Assembly: GCA_026418935.1 (NCBI GenBank)
Contig: JAOAAJ010000008.1
Coordinates: 1 to 35,015, forward strand
Length of the DNA stretch: 35,015 nucleotides
Source of the DNA: Caloramator sp.
Lineage (GTDB): Bacteria; Bacillota; Clostridia; Clostridiales; Caloramatoraceae
Direction: 5' to 3'
Shown piece after piece: positions 8,462 through 17,977 of the stretch. A model generated the notes under the pieces. It had not been told where the DNA came from, did no database searches, and worked only from the letters and a program-made list of their open reading frames with translations. Numbering within the stretch: position 1 is the stretch's first letter; every line of letters starts with the position of its first letter. Position numbers and translations under genes: made by a program.

Positions 8462-9459
8462 TCCTTCACCTCCAGTTTTTTAATTGCATTTTTTATGTAT
8501 TTTTCAAGATATTCATTTTGATTTAGACTTTTTAATATATCTAAATATATACTTTTTTTAGAGTTTCCCATGGCTATTACTAAGTTTCTTTGAAGTACTT
8601 TTTTTCCTCTCCATCCTGCAGATGTGGTTTTAAAGGTTTTGTTAAATTCGCTATTAGATAAATTCATAAAAACCTCTTCATTAATATTAATATTCCAATC
8701 TTCAGGTAAAAAGTCTACTATATTTGAAATTTGAACTCCCTTATTAAACGGGCAAACATCCTGACAGGTGTCACAGCCATATATTCTAAGTCCTAATTGT
8801 TCTTGTTCTTCTTCTGATAAATCATCCTTTTTTTGAGTAATATAAGATAAACATTTATTTGCATCAATATAATAATCTTCTTTTATTGCACCTACAGGAC
8901 AGGCTGTAATACATTTATTACATTGTCCACAAAGTGAAGGTTTTGGAGTTGAAGGTTCAATATATAAATTTGTAAGTATTTCACCTAAGAAAACATAGGA
9001 ACCATATTTTTCAGTTATAAGTGTAGAGTTTTTGCCATAAAATCCTATTCCACTCATGTATGCAATTTCTCTATCGTGCATAGGACTTGTATCAACAAAG
9101 GATATAGTTTTTGCATTGTAATTATTTTGTAAGAAGTTTTCAATTAGTTTTAATTTATTTTTTACTACAATGTGATAATCTTTCCCTAATGAAGATTTTG
9201 AAAAATAAGGTTTAGTTTTGTTTATTTCAATAGTTTTATATGGAAGGGCTATTGAAATAAATGTTTTGGCATCCTTCATATATTCTTTAATATTTATTCT
9301 TTTTTTGATTTCAGTAGTTTGAAATTCACAGTTATAATTATGTAGATAACTGTAATTTAATCTTTTAATAAAATCTTCTGTGTATTCTGCCCCGCAAAAA
9401 CCAATATATTCAATTCCTATAGACTTAGAAAATTGGATTATTTCATTTTTAATAGACAA
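8458..9459 (-). CDS. queG: Epoxyqueuosine reductase QueG
   Basis: The protein has about 333 residues. It has the N-terminal cobalamin-binding DUF1730-like region with the FVDTSPMHDREIAYMSGIGFYGKNS block (about 120-145), whose Asp is the expected catalytic acid. Two ferredoxin-type cluster motifs follow: CGQCNKCITACP and CDTCQDVCP. It reduces epoxyqueuosine to queuosine in tRNA. A TTG start at 9459 has AAGGACGGTG at good spacing, while the in-frame GTG at 9468 is only about three bases from that site; either is possible. The C-terminal HEAT-like part is short. The gene diverges from nth. Confidence 0.92.
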   Translation of the reverse strand: MSIKNEIIQFSKSIGIEYIGFCGAEYTEDFIKRLNYSYLHNYNCEFQTTEIKKRINIKEYMKDAKTFISIALPYKTIEINKTKPYFSKSSLGKDYHIVVKNKLKLIENFLQNNYNAKTISFVDTSPMHDREIAYMSGIGFYGKNSTLITEKYGSYVFLGEILTNLYIEPSTPKPSLCGQCNKCITACPVGAIKEDYYIDANKCLSYITQKKDDLSEEEQEQLGLRIYGCDTCQDVCPFNKGVQISNIVDFLPEDWNININEEVFMNLSNSEFNKTFKTTSAGWRGKKVLQRNLVIAMGNSKKSIYLDILKSLNQNEYLEKYIKNAIKKLEVKE

Positions 9460-9486
9460 ATTATACACCGTCCTTAAAAGTGTTTG

Positions 9487-9514
9487 TTGAAAAAAATAAC
9501 TATTATGTTAAAAT
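9487..9514 (+). promoter_or_regulatory. Promoter for nth
   Basis: TTGAAA and TAAAAT are separated by 16 bases, and the -10 is extended (TGT just before it). It lies 34 bases upstream of the nth start. Confidence 0.6.
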
Positions 9515-9547
9515 ATTTTTGATATAAAAATATTTTAGGTGATTATA

Positions 9548-10186
9548 ATGGAAAAGACAAGAGTAATTAAGATACTTCAAATTTTAAGTGAGCTTTATGG
9601 ACATTTAGGATGTGCACTTAAATTTAGAACTCCCTTTGAATTGCTTGTAGCAACTATGCTGTCAGCACAAACAACAGATGTTACTGTAAATAAAGCAACA
9701 GATATTCTTTTTAAAAAGTATAATAAGCCACAGGATTTTGTAAATATACCACAGAGTGAGCTTGAGAAATACATAAGGACTTGTGGATTTTATAAAAATA
9801 AAGCAAAGAATATAATAGCTGCAAGTAGAATGATAGTTGAAGAATATAACGGAAAAGTTCCTGACTCATTAGAGGAGCTTACCAAACTTCCTGGGGTAGG
9901 GAGAAAAACTGCAAATGTTGTTTTATCAAATGCCTTTGGTAAAGATGCAATTGCAGTAGATACCCATGTATTTAGGGTTTCCAACAGAATAGGCCTTGCA
10001 AAATCAGAGGATGTACTTAAAACTGAAGAACAGCTTATGGAAAACATTCCAAAGAATATGTGGTCAAGTGCTCATCACCTGCTTATATGGCACGGAAGAA
10101 ATATATGTACTGCAAGAAATCCAAAATGTTTAGAGTGCCCAATAAATGAACTTTGCGATTATTATATTAAAAATAAAAAGTCTTAA
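9548..10186 (+). CDS. nth: Endonuclease III
   Basis: The protein has 212 residues, the usual size. It is a DNA glycosylase/AP lyase that removes oxidised pyrimidines in base-excision repair. The helix-hairpin-helix is at LPGVGRKTANVV, whose Lys is the Schiff-base nucleophile. The catalytic Asp is in VDTHVFRVSNR. The [4Fe-4S] loop has C187, C194, C197 and C203 with the correct C-x6-C-x2-C-x5-C spacing. ATG follows AGGTGAT; an upstream in-frame GTG at 9539 lies within that ribosome binding site. The VanW-like gene follows after 23 bases and may be cotranscribed. Confidence 0.96.
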   Translation: MEKTRVIKILQILSELYGHLGCALKFRTPFELLVATMLSAQTTDVTVNKATDILFKKYNKPQDFVNIPQSELEKYIRTCGFYKNKAKNIIAASRMIVEEYNGKVPDSLEELTKLPGVGRKTANVVLSNAFGKDAIAVDTHVFRVSNRIGLAKSEDVLKTEEQLMENIPKNMWSSAHHLLIWHGRNICTARNPKCLECPINELCDYYIKNKKS

Positions 10187-10209
10187 AAAGTGCATAAGGG
10201 GGTAATTAG

Positions 10210-11640
10210 GTGAAAAAGGGATTAAGAAATGGGCTTATAATATTTTTTTCTTTATCAATTCTTTTTATTGTTTCATCAGTTATATTTTTATTAAACAGTA
10301 CAAGTAAAGCATCAAACAAAATATTTGAGGGTATCTACATTAACAATGAGTATGTTGGAGGTATGACTAAAGAGGAAGCAAAAAAAATACTTAATGAAAA
10401 GTTTAATAGTAAATTACAAAACAGAAAAATAGATATGTTTTATGGTGATAAGAAATACTCAATAGACTTTAAGAAATTAAAGGCACATTATGATGTAGAA
10501 AAGGCTGTTGAAGAAGCCTATACTTTTGGGAAAACAGGAAATATTATAGAAAAAACAATACAAAGATATAGATTAAAGAAAAATCCACATAATATACCTT
10601 TAAACTTTGTTGCAGATAATTCAATAGTACAAGGAGAAGTTAAAAAAATTGCAAAGGATATAAATAAAGAACCAATAGATGCAAAAATTAATAGAGTTTC
10701 AGGTAAATTTATAATAACACCTGAAAAGTCAGGAATTGCTGTTGATGAGCCAAAGCTTATAGAACTTATTAATAATGAGATAAAGCCAGAGGGAGAAATA
10801 AATAGAATAGAGGTGCCAACAAAGGTAGTTGAAGCAAAGGTAAAGGCAGAGGCATTATCTAATATAACAACAAAGATATCGTCATTTACAACATCCTTTA
10901 AGCCTTCAGATGTTAACAGATCAGGAAATATAAAAATAGCTGCAAATTATTTAACAGGAACAGTGATTATGCCTGGGGATATATTTTCTATGATAAAGGT
11001 TTTAGGACCAAGAAATGAAAAGCAAGGATATAAAGAGGCACCTGTTATTATAAATGGTAAGTTGGAACCAGGACTTGCAGGTGGAATATGTCAGGTTTCA
11101 ACAACTATGTATAATGCGGCACTGCTTGGTAATTTTGAAATAGTAAAAAGAAGGGCCCACGGACTTGCTGTTGCCTACGTTGCACCTGGCAGAGATGCTA
11201 CAATTGCAGGAGACGCTATAGATTTTCAATTCAAAAATAATTACAACAATCCTATATTTATTGAGGCTGTAGTTGAAACTTCAAAAATAACAATTAATAT
11301 ATATGGTGCAGATGAAAGACCAGGGCAATATGTAGAGATTATATCTGAAGTTTATCAAAGAACAGAACCAAAGGTAGAATATATAAATGATCCAACCTTG
11401 CCAGAGGGGCAAAAGGTAGTTGAGATAAAACCTATTGCTGGAATGAAGGTTAGAACCTATAGAAAGGTTTATCAAAATGGAAAGCTTGTAAAGACTGAAA
11501 AGCTTGGAGATGACACATATAAAGTATTAAACGGTAAAATAAGAGTAGGAACTAAAAAGGTAATACAAAATACACAGACACAAAATGATACAATAAATGA
11601 ACAACCAGTCAATTCAGATGGGGCAGATAATGCTAATTAA
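10210..11640 (+). CDS. VanW family protein with G5 domain, membrane anchored
   Basis: The protein has 476 residues. One N-terminal membrane segment (about 8-30) places the rest outside. A putative peptidoglycan-binding region (about 40-200) is followed by the VanW domain (about 235-355; PGDIFSM, GGICQVSTTMYNAAL, RRAHG, AGRDATI-like) and a G5 domain (about 380-455; VEYINDPTLPEGQK, TYRKVYQNGK). The C-terminus is Asn/Gln-rich. VanW domain function is unknown; G5 domains bind cell-wall sugars. The start is GTG, with AAGGGGG about 7 bases upstream. It is close behind nth and ends at a strong hairpin. Confidence 0.9.
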   Translation: MKKGLRNGLIIFFSLSILFIVSSVIFLLNSTSKASNKIFEGIYINNEYVGGMTKEEAKKILNEKFNSKLQNRKIDMFYGDKKYSIDFKKLKAHYDVEKAVEEAYTFGKTGNIIEKTIQRYRLKKNPHNIPLNFVADNSIVQGEVKKIAKDINKEPIDAKINRVSGKFIITPEKSGIAVDEPKLIELINNEIKPEGEINRIEVPTKVVEAKVKAEALSNITTKISSFTTSFKPSDVNRSGNIKIAANYLTGTVIMPGDIFSMIKVLGPRNEKQGYKEAPVIINGKLEPGLAGGICQVSTTMYNAALLGNFEIVKRRAHGLAVAYVAPGRDATIAGDAIDFQFKNNYNNPIFIEAVVETSKITINIYGADERPGQYVEIISEVYQRTEPKVEYINDPTLPEGQKVVEIKPIAGMKVRTYRKVYQNGKLVKTEKLGDDTYKVLNGKIRVGTKKVIQNTQTQNDTINEQPVNSDGADNAN

Positions 11641-11641
11641 A

Positions 11642-11678
11642 AATTTCCATTTTGGTGCATTGCACCAAAATGGAAATT
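11642..11678 (+). terminator. Terminator, perfect 18-bp inverted repeat
   Basis: AATTTCCATTTTGGTGCA is mirrored exactly by TGCACCAAAATGGAAATT around a single central base. A weak T-rich stretch follows. It separates the VanW gene from the moxR operon. Confidence 0.75.
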
Positions 11679-11737
11679 AATTTAAATCTTATAAGTAAAA
11701 TATTTCATTTAATGTAAAAATGTATAGGAGGGTTATA

Positions 11738-12685
11738 ATGGGTTATAGGAAAAAAATAAATGATATTATAGAAAATGTTGGAGAGGTAATTGTAGGTAAG
11801 AAGGATGTAGTAGAAAAGGTTTTAATAGCCTTATTTGCAGGGGGGAATGCACTATTAGAGGATGTTCCAGGTGTAGGTAAAACAATGCTTGTAAAGGCGT
11901 TAGCTAAATCTATTGGTTGTGATTTTAGTAGAATACAGTTTACTCCAGACCTTCTCCCATCAGATATTACAGGAGTTAATATAATTAACCCCAAAACAGG
12001 AGAGTTTGAATTTAAGTTTGGACCAATAATGAGTAATGTGGTATTAGCAGATGAAATAAATAGAACATCTCCAAAAACCCAGTCAAGTTTACTTGAGGCA
12101 ATGGAGGAAAAACAGGTTACGGTTGACAATAAAACATATAAACTTCAGGAACCCTTCATTGTACTTGCAACTCAAAACCCAATCGAATACGAAGGAACCT
12201 TTCCACTTTTAGAGGCACAGCTTGACAGATTTATGATGAAGATAAGTATTGGCTATCCAGATGAAGATGAAGAAATATTGATATTAAGAAGGTTTAAGAA
12301 CAAAAATCCTTTAGAGGATTTAAAAGAGGTAGTTAAAAAGGAAGAAATTTTAAAGATGCAAAGTGAAGTAAAAGAGGTATATGTAGATGATAAAATTGAA
12401 AGATATATAGTATCTTTAGTATCAAGAACAAGAAATAGAGAAGAAATAATAATAGGGGCAAGTCCAAGGGCTACCATTCATCTATTAAAGGCAAGTCAAG
12501 CAAAGGCATATATAAATAATAGGGACTATGTTACCCCAGATGATGTAAAGCAAGTTTTTATTGAAGTCATATCCCATAGGATAGCGATAAAACCAGAAGT
12601 TAAACTTAGAGGTTTTTCTGAGGTAAAAGTACTTGAAGAAATACTAAGCCATGTAGAAGTACCTGGGGCTAAGGTATATGTATAA
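11738..12685 (+). CDS. MoxR family AAA+ ATPase
   Basis: The protein has 315 residues. Walker A is GVGKT (about 46-50) and Walker B is VVLADEIN (about 100-107), followed by RTSPKTQSSLLEAMEEKQVTV, the MoxR signature. Sensor 1 is LATQNP and an arginine-finger region (LDRFMMK) follows. The C-terminal lid carries SPRATIHLLKASQAKAY. MoxR ATPases act as chaperone-like maturation factors, often for VWA or cell-surface partners. ATG at 11738 directly follows AGGAGGG; an upstream ATG in frame at 11720 precedes that site. It is the first of three overlapping genes. Confidence 0.93.
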   Translation: MGYRKKINDIIENVGEVIVGKKDVVEKVLIALFAGGNALLEDVPGVGKTMLVKALAKSIGCDFSRIQFTPDLLPSDITGVNIINPKTGEFEFKFGPIMSNVVLADEINRTSPKTQSSLLEAMEEKQVTVDNKTYKLQEPFIVLATQNPIEYEGTFPLLEAQLDRFMMKISIGYPDEDEEILILRRFKNKNPLEDLKEVVKKEEILKMQSEVKEVYVDDKIERYIVSLVSRTRNREEIIIGASPRATIHLLKASQAKAYINNRDYVTPDDVKQVFIEVISHRIAIKPEVKLRGFSEVKVLEEILSHVEVPGAKVYV

Positions 12686-13808
12686 AATAAATAAATCCTC
12701 CATAATAATTTTAATTATATCTATCTGGTTAGTCGCAACTATTGGGAGTGAAGTTTTTTATAGGATATTTTATTTAATTTTTTTCAGCCTGTTTTTTTCA
12801 ATTCTTTGGTGTATTATTAGCAAGAAAAATATAACTGCAAATCAGGATGTAGATAAAATATACTGCACCACAAATGAAGAAATCAATCTACAGACTACTG
12901 TAGAAAATAAATCGGTTTTACCTATACCTTATGTAGAGGTAGATAAAATATTTATCATAGAAGATAATTTTAAAAAGGATTATTTTTCATTGATGCCACT
13001 TGAAAAGGTTACTTTAAACAATAAAATAAATTTTAAATATAGGGGAATCTACAATTTAGGACCTATTGATATTAAGTTATGGGATGCATTTGGGATAATT
13101 TGTTTTAAAAAAAGAATAGACATAGGGAAAAAAATATATGTCTATCCTAAAATTCATTATATAGATAATTTAAAGCTACCAAATTATAGACCTCTTGGGA
13201 CGCACAAGGCCAAGAGTTCAACTAATGAGGACTACACAAGTATAAGAAATATAAGAGGATATGTTGTAGGAGATAATTTAAAAAGGGTTCATTGGAAGCT
13301 TTCTGCAAAGCGTGGAGAACTACAGATAAAAGAATATGATATATCAGGAACAAATGCTGTAAATATTGTACTTGATATGACAGAGGTTTATAAAAATATG
13401 GATTTAGAGGAAACAGCAGCAGAGGTATGTATTTCTATTGTGGAGTATTTATTGAGGAATAAAATAGAGACAACACTTTATGTAGTGTCAAATAAACTAT
13501 ATTTTGCAGATGGAAAAAATATTAATGACTTTAAAAAGATGAGCAATTTAATTGCAACTGTAAGGGCTAAGGGGGATTTAGATGCCATTGATGTAGTAAA
13601 GGACAGAATAAAATTAAATAAAAACTCTACAATTTTATATATAACAGGCAGGATTTTAAGTGGGAAGATAAATAGACTAAATAAAATAAAGGAATATGTA
13701 AATAATTTTTATATAGTAAGCTGTGATGATGAAGAGGAAAAACAAAGCAACGTAATTTATATAACAAATTCTATTGATATAAAGGGGGGATTTATATATG
13801 AAAAATAA
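12678..13808 (+). CDS. DUF58 domain protein
   Basis: The protein has 376 residues. Two N-terminal membrane segments (about 7-40) precede a beta-rich region and the DUF58 block (about 170-220). That block contains STNEDYTSIRNIRGYVVGD and RVHWKLSAKRGELQIKEYD, with a VWA-like tail (VLDMTE). It is the standard partner of MoxR ATPases. Its start overlaps the moxR end by 8 bases and its end overlaps the transglutaminase start by 11 bases, so the three are strongly coupled. Confidence 0.92.
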   Translation: MYKINKSSIIILIISIWLVATIGSEVFYRIFYLIFFSLFFSILWCIISKKNITANQDVDKIYCTTNEEINLQTTVENKSVLPIPYVEVDKIFIIEDNFKKDYFSLMPLEKVTLNNKINFKYRGIYNLGPIDIKLWDAFGIICFKKRIDIGKKIYVYPKIHYIDNLKLPNYRPLGTHKAKSSTNEDYTSIRNIRGYVVGDNLKRVHWKLSAKRGELQIKEYDISGTNAVNIVLDMTEVYKNMDLEETAAEVCISIVEYLLRNKIETTLYVVSNKLYFADGKNINDFKKMSNLIATVRAKGDLDAIDVVKDRIKLNKNSTILYITGRILSGKINRLNKIKEYVNNFYIVSCDDEEEKQSNVIYITNSIDIKGGFIYEK

Positions 13809-16014
13809 ACCCCTTGAGTTTGTATGGTACAATTTAATACAAACTATACTTTTTGTTATAATAGTTTTTAACCTTCAAGACCTATTTAAAGTCAAGCTTT
13901 TTTCTAATTTATTGTTTTTTATCTATATTTTTATACTTATTTGCTTATTTGTTTCAAGTAGGTATAAAATTTTTAATTTAGCCATTTTGCTACTATTTAT
14001 ACACCCAGAAATTAAGAGCAGAGTTATTGAATTGTATATAGGTGCTGTTCCCTTTGTACAAAGTTTAATAGAAAACGGTGGACTTTTAGAAACCTACAAT
14101 AGTTATTTTATAAGCCTTGTAACAATATTATTTATTCCAACCTATTTGATAGTTTACTATTTAATAAAAAGTAAAAAAAGCTCAATATTCTTATTTATAA
14201 TAGGTTTGTTTGTTTTCTATGGGTTATATTACTATGATTTAGTAAATATCAATAGAGTAGTAATATATTTTACAGTCCTTTTAATGTTATATGGATACAA
14301 TAATTTCAGTAAAAATACAAAATACATAGACAGCAACTTTAAAGTTCAAAAGGGATATTTTGTAAGATGGATAACCCTTATAACTATCTTCATTATGGCG
14401 ACAAATTTATTTATTAAACTGCTTCCCTTTAAAAACGAACCATATGTATATATAGATGAATTAGACTTTGAATCAGGTTCAATTATAAATAGGGTTATAA
14501 ACTATGAACCAAAGGTCTTTTCTCTATCTATGACAGGATATCAAAGAGATGATAAAAAATTAGGAGGACCAATAGAGGATGACAATTCAAAGGCCTTTAT
14601 TGTAAAATCACCCACTACCTTAGGAGAAGTTCATTTAAGGGGTACAGTAAAGAATATCTATAATGGAAGTATGTGGACTAAACCAGAGACTAATAAATTA
14701 GAGATAACAAATGAAGTACCAGATGTTAATGATTTAAGAGAAATATATATTTTTGATAGGGATAAGCTAAAAACTATAAGTCTTGAGATAAAACCTAAAT
14801 ATATAAATACAGAAACTGTATTTACACCACTTTATCTACAAAATATTAATTTAAGCACAAATAAACAGTTATTTATTGATGGCGAATGGGAAGTATTCTC
14901 AAATAAAAATTTATTTTCAAAGGATACATATAATATAGTTTCTATTTACTATGACTATAACAATATAGAATATTTCTTAAAGAATAAATTAAATAAAAAA
15001 TATAGCTTAAGCCAGTTTGATGTTTACCTAAATGTTCCAAATTCTGTTCCACAAAGGGTATACAGTTTAACAGAGCAAATTATTAAACAGCACAAAAACA
15101 AGAGCAATCTTGTAAAGGCAGCATTAATAGAAAGATATTTAAAATCAAATTTCAGGTATGATAAAAATGTAAGTGTTGTACCTAATGATAGAGATTTTGT
15201 AGATTACTTTTTATTTGACGAGAAGAGGGGATATTGCACCTACTATGCAAGTGCTATGGCAATAATGTGTAGAATTGCGAATATACCTACAAGATATGTA
15301 GAGGGTTTTACGGTAAATGTAACTGAGGGAGAAAATGTTGTTTACAATAAAAATGCACACGCTTGGGTTGAGGTGTACACAGAGGAATTAGGTTGGGTTA
15401 CATATGATGCAACGCCAGGTCATATAAGTATATCAGACTACCTCCCACAATCTCTCTTTTTAATAGAAGAGCAGAAGGAAACTGAAAAGGAGCAAAAAGA
15501 ACCTGAGCCTACAGAACAAAAGGATAAAATTAAGGAGAAGGAAGAGACTAAAGATAGGGAACAAAAGGAGAAGGAAGAGGAGGCAAAAATAAAATTAAAT
15601 ATCCCAAGGTATGTGTATTTTATATCTGTTATTCTTTTACTATATTTAGTTGTATATATGTTTGTTTCTACAAAAATAGATAGGCTGAATAAAATAGTTA
15701 ATAAAATTGTATTCTACGGAAAGCTAAACAAAATAAAATATTCAAAGGATATGACAATAAGGGAATATATTGAAAAAATAGAAAAAGAGCTTCAAGTTGA
15801 TTTGAACAAGGTCAAGGATATTCTTGACGCATATTATTATGGTGGACGAAAAATAAGTGAACACGATTTTAACCTTTTAAAGAGAAAGGAAAAGTTAATT
15901 TCAAAAATGACAAAGGAAAGGGTTAAAATAAAATATTATTTAAGAAAGACTATTTATATTTTAGCAAGACCGTTTTATTATATATTTGCATATATTAGAA
16001 AAAATGTAATATAA
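13798..16014 (+). CDS. Transglutaminase-like membrane protein (TgpA type)
   Basis: The protein has 738 residues. Six or seven N-terminal membrane helices (about 10-215) are followed by an extracytoplasmic region with a transglutaminase-like cysteine-protease fold (about 430-545). The triad is visible as Cys480 (RGYCTYYASAMAIM), His521 (AHAWVEVY) and Asp537 (TYDATPG). An E/K-rich linker (about 558-600), a further membrane segment (about 604-623) and a charged cytoplasmic tail resembling DUF4129 follow. The family, with MoxR and DUF58 partners, probably acts on cell-surface proteins or peptidoglycan; the substrate is not known. GATATATG-style context with GGGGGG supplies the ribosome binding site inside the upstream gene. 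Confidence 0.92.
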   Translation: MKNKPLEFVWYNLIQTILFVIIVFNLQDLFKVKLFSNLLFFIYIFILICLFVSSRYKIFNLAILLLFIHPEIKSRVIELYIGAVPFVQSLIENGGLLETYNSYFISLVTILFIPTYLIVYYLIKSKKSSIFLFIIGLFVFYGLYYYDLVNINRVVIYFTVLLMLYGYNNFSKNTKYIDSNFKVQKGYFVRWITLITIFIMATNLFIKLLPFKNEPYVYIDELDFESGSIINRVINYEPKVFSLSMTGYQRDDKKLGGPIEDDNSKAFIVKSPTTLGEVHLRGTVKNIYNGSMWTKPETNKLEITNEVPDVNDLREIYIFDRDKLKTISLEIKPKYINTETVFTPLYLQNINLSTNKQLFIDGEWEVFSNKNLFSKDTYNIVSIYYDYNNIEYFLKNKLNKKYSLSQFDVYLNVPNSVPQRVYSLTEQIIKQHKNKSNLVKAALIERYLKSNFRYDKNVSVVPNDRDFVDYFLFDEKRGYCTYYASAMAIMCRIANIPTRYVEGFTVNVTEGENVVYNKNAHAWVEVYTEELGWVTYDATPGHISISDYLPQSLFLIEEQKETEKEQKEPEPTEQKDKIKEKEETKDREQKEKEEEAKIKLNIPRYVYFISVILLLYLVVYMFVSTKIDRLNKIVNKIVFYGKLNKIKYSKDMTIREYIEKIEKELQVDLNKVKDILDAYYYGGRKISEHDFNLLKRKEKLISKMTKERVKIKYYLRKTIYILARPFYYIFAYIRKNVI

Positions 16015-16047
16015 TATTTATAGAGTTTTAAATCTATTATATTAAAG

Positions 16048-16132
16048 GCGGGTGTGGCGAAATTGGCAGACGCACTGGATTCAGGTTCCAGCGTTTTATA
16101 ACGTGCAGGTTCGAGTCCTGTCACCCGCACCA
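16048..16132 (+). tRNA. tRNA-Leu (anticodon CAG), CCA encoded
   Basis: The acceptor arms GCGGGTG and CACCCGC pair perfectly, and a discriminator A is followed by CCA. The anticodon stem CTGGA/TCCAG encloses TTCAGGT, giving anticodon CAG. The long variable arm (GCGTTTTATAACGT) marks a class II tRNA, and the T arm has GGTTCGAGTCC. Confidence 0.97.
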
Positions 16133-16142
16133 AAAAGTATTT

Positions 16143-16174
16143 ATGCTATGAAAAAACTTTTCATAGCATTTTTT
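16143..16174 (+). terminator. tRNA-Leu terminator
   Basis: ATGCTATGAAAA and TTTTCATAGCAT form a 12-bp stem around AAC, followed by a T run. Confidence 0.85.
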
Positions 16175-16230
16175 ATTCGACAAATTAACCAAAATTAATA
16201 TATGTTTTAATACACGAAAAAATGAATTTT

Positions 16231-16239
16231 TGATATAAT
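16231..16239 (+). promoter_or_regulatory. Extended -10 for trmB-hprK
   Basis: TGATATAAT is a perfect extended -10, about 40 bases upstream of the trmB start; the -35 is weak. Confidence 0.55.
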
Positions 16240-16279
16240 AAAGATGCATATTTTAACTACATAAATATAGGAGGACTAT

Positions 16280-16933
16280 ATGAGATTAAGAAAGAAACCT
16301 TGGGCAAGACCTGAACTTGAGGCTTGCAGCTTTGTAGTAACAAATCCATCTCAACATAAAGGTAAATGGAAGGACTTTTTTAATAATGATAATGATATAT
16401 ATTTAGAGTTAGGATGTGGACGTGGAAAGTTCATAGCTGAAAATGCAGTAAAGAATAAGGATAAAAATTTCATAGGAATAGACATAAAGGATGAAGTACT
16501 TGTATATGCAAAAAGAAGGGTTGAAGAAGTATTCAAAGAAAATAACAAAGAGATAGACAATGTAGCACTAATTCCAATGGAAATTGCCTTTATTGAAAAT
16601 GTCTTTGACAAGGATGAGGTATCAAGAATATATTTGAATTTTTCAACTCCATGGCCTAAAAAAAGACATAACAAGAGAAGACTAACTTATGTAACTTTTC
16701 TTGAAAGATATAAGAAGTTTTTAAAGAAGGAAAGTGAGATATGGTTTAAGACAGACCAAGAGGACTTTTTTAATGATTCTATTGAATATTTTAAAGAGGC
16801 TGGATTTGAGATTAAATATCTAACTTATGATTTACATAGTAGTGATTTTAAAGAAAATATTATGACAGAATATGAAACAAAATTTTCTTTAATGGGAATG
16901 AAGATAATGTTTTTAATAGCAAAATTGAAATAG
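16280..16933 (+). CDS. trmB: tRNA (guanine-N7-)-methyltransferase TrmB
   Basis: The protein has 217 residues, full length. The SAM site is [10 protein letters not shown] (about 43-52) and the acidic ribose-binding residue is in IGIDIKDEV. The family-specific [17 protein letters not shown] (about 120-136) binds tRNA and the catalytic site. A TDQEDFF block lies near the C-terminus. It makes m7G46 in tRNA. ATG follows AGGAGG. hprK begins ten bases after the stop, so they probably share a transcript, and a tRNA gene lies upstream. Confidence 0.96.
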   Translation: MRLRKKPWARPELEACSFVVTNPSQHKGKWKDFFNNDNDIYLELGCGRGKFIAENAVKNKDKNFIGIDIKDEVLVYAKRRVEEVFKENNKEIDNVALIPMEIAFIENVFDKDEVSRIYLNFSTPWPKKRHNKRRLTYVTFLERYKKFLKKESEIWFKTDQEDFFNDSIEYFKEAGFEIKYLTYDLHSSDFKENIMTEYETKFSLMGMKIMFLIAKLK

Positions 16934-16943
16934 GAGGATTACT

Positions 16944-17861
16944 ATGTCAATTACAATAAAGAAGTTTATTGAGGATTTAAATTTAGAGGTATTGGTGGAG
17001 GGAAATGAGGATAGAGAGATAAACTGCAACGATATAATAAGACCAGGTCTACAGTTTGTTGGATACTATGACTATTTTGTAAATACAAGAATACAAATTG
17101 TAGGAAATGCAGAGTGGCACTATTTAAACAATCTTGAGCCTCAAGTCAGGAGAGAGCGATTAGTAAAATACTTTCAATATGATTTGCCTTGTATAATATT
17201 TGCAAGAAACCTACAGCCTCACAGGGAATTCATGGAGCTTGCAAGAGAAAAACAAATATGGGTTTTAAGAAGTACAAGGGTAACAACAAGGCTTGTTAAT
17301 AAGGTAATAAACTACTTAGATAGAGCACTTGCTAAAACAACTACAATGCATGGAGTTTTAGTGGATGTTTACGGGATAGGGATTTTAATAACAGGTGAAA
17401 GTGGAATAGGTAAGAGTGAGGCAGCACTTGAATTAATTAAAAGAGGACATATGCTTATAAGTGATGATGCAGTTGAGATTAAATTAGTTGATGGAGTTTT
17501 ATATGGAAAGAGCCCCTATATAACATCAGGAATGCTTGAAGTTAGGGGGCTTGGAATAATAAATATACAGTCTTTATATGGGCTAAGTTCAATTTTAGAG
17601 GAAAAAACAGTTGATTTAGTTATACACTTAGAAAAGTGGAGAGATGAGGATGATTTTGATAGGATTGGAACACCTGAATATATTAATATTTTAAATATAC
17701 CAGTAAGAAGACTTAGAATGCCAGTTAAGCCTGGTAGAAATTTAGCAGTTATAATAGAGGCAGCAGCTGCAAACTTTAGATATGGAAGAATGATGTTGGA
17801 GGCACCTATAGATACTATAAATAGAAGAATAGATGATGTTATGAAGGGAAAAATGGAATAA
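16944..17861 (+). CDS. hprK: HPr kinase/phosphorylase
   Basis: The protein has 305 residues. The catalytic C-terminal domain holds His136 (MHG), Walker A GESGIGKS (151-158), the SDDAVEI metal-binding block and the signature LEVRGLGIINI (about 200-210). The N-terminal regulatory domain (about 1-125) is present. It phosphorylates and dephosphorylates HPr at Ser46 and is the sensor of carbon catabolite repression. No ptsH or lgt is nearby. A hairpin directly overlaps its stop codon, so it ends the trmB-hprK unit. Confidence 0.96.
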   Translation: MSITIKKFIEDLNLEVLVEGNEDREINCNDIIRPGLQFVGYYDYFVNTRIQIVGNAEWHYLNNLEPQVRRERLVKYFQYDLPCIIFARNLQPHREFMELAREKQIWVLRSTRVTTRLVNKVINYLDRALAKTTTMHGVLVDVYGIGILITGESGIGKSEAALELIKRGHMLISDDAVEIKLVDGVLYGKSPYITSGMLEVRGLGIINIQSLYGLSSILEEKTVDLVIHLEKWRDEDDFDRIGTPEYINILNIPVRRLRMPVKPGRNLAVIIEAAAANFRYGRMMLEAPIDTINRRIDDVMKGKME

Positions 17862-17891
17862 AACTATGAAGGCTATGGTCTTCATAGTTTT
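17860..17891 (+). terminator. Rho-independent terminator after hprK
   Basis: AAAACTATGAAG and CTTCATAGTTTT form a perfect 12-bp stem. The T-rich tail follows, and the stem starts inside the hprK stop codon. Confidence 0.85.
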
Positions 17892-17977
17892 TAATTTTTT
17901 AGATTTTAGCAGGAGTTTTTATCAGATTATAGAATATATTAAATATAATTATAGTTAATTTAAGGGGGATTACTAAC

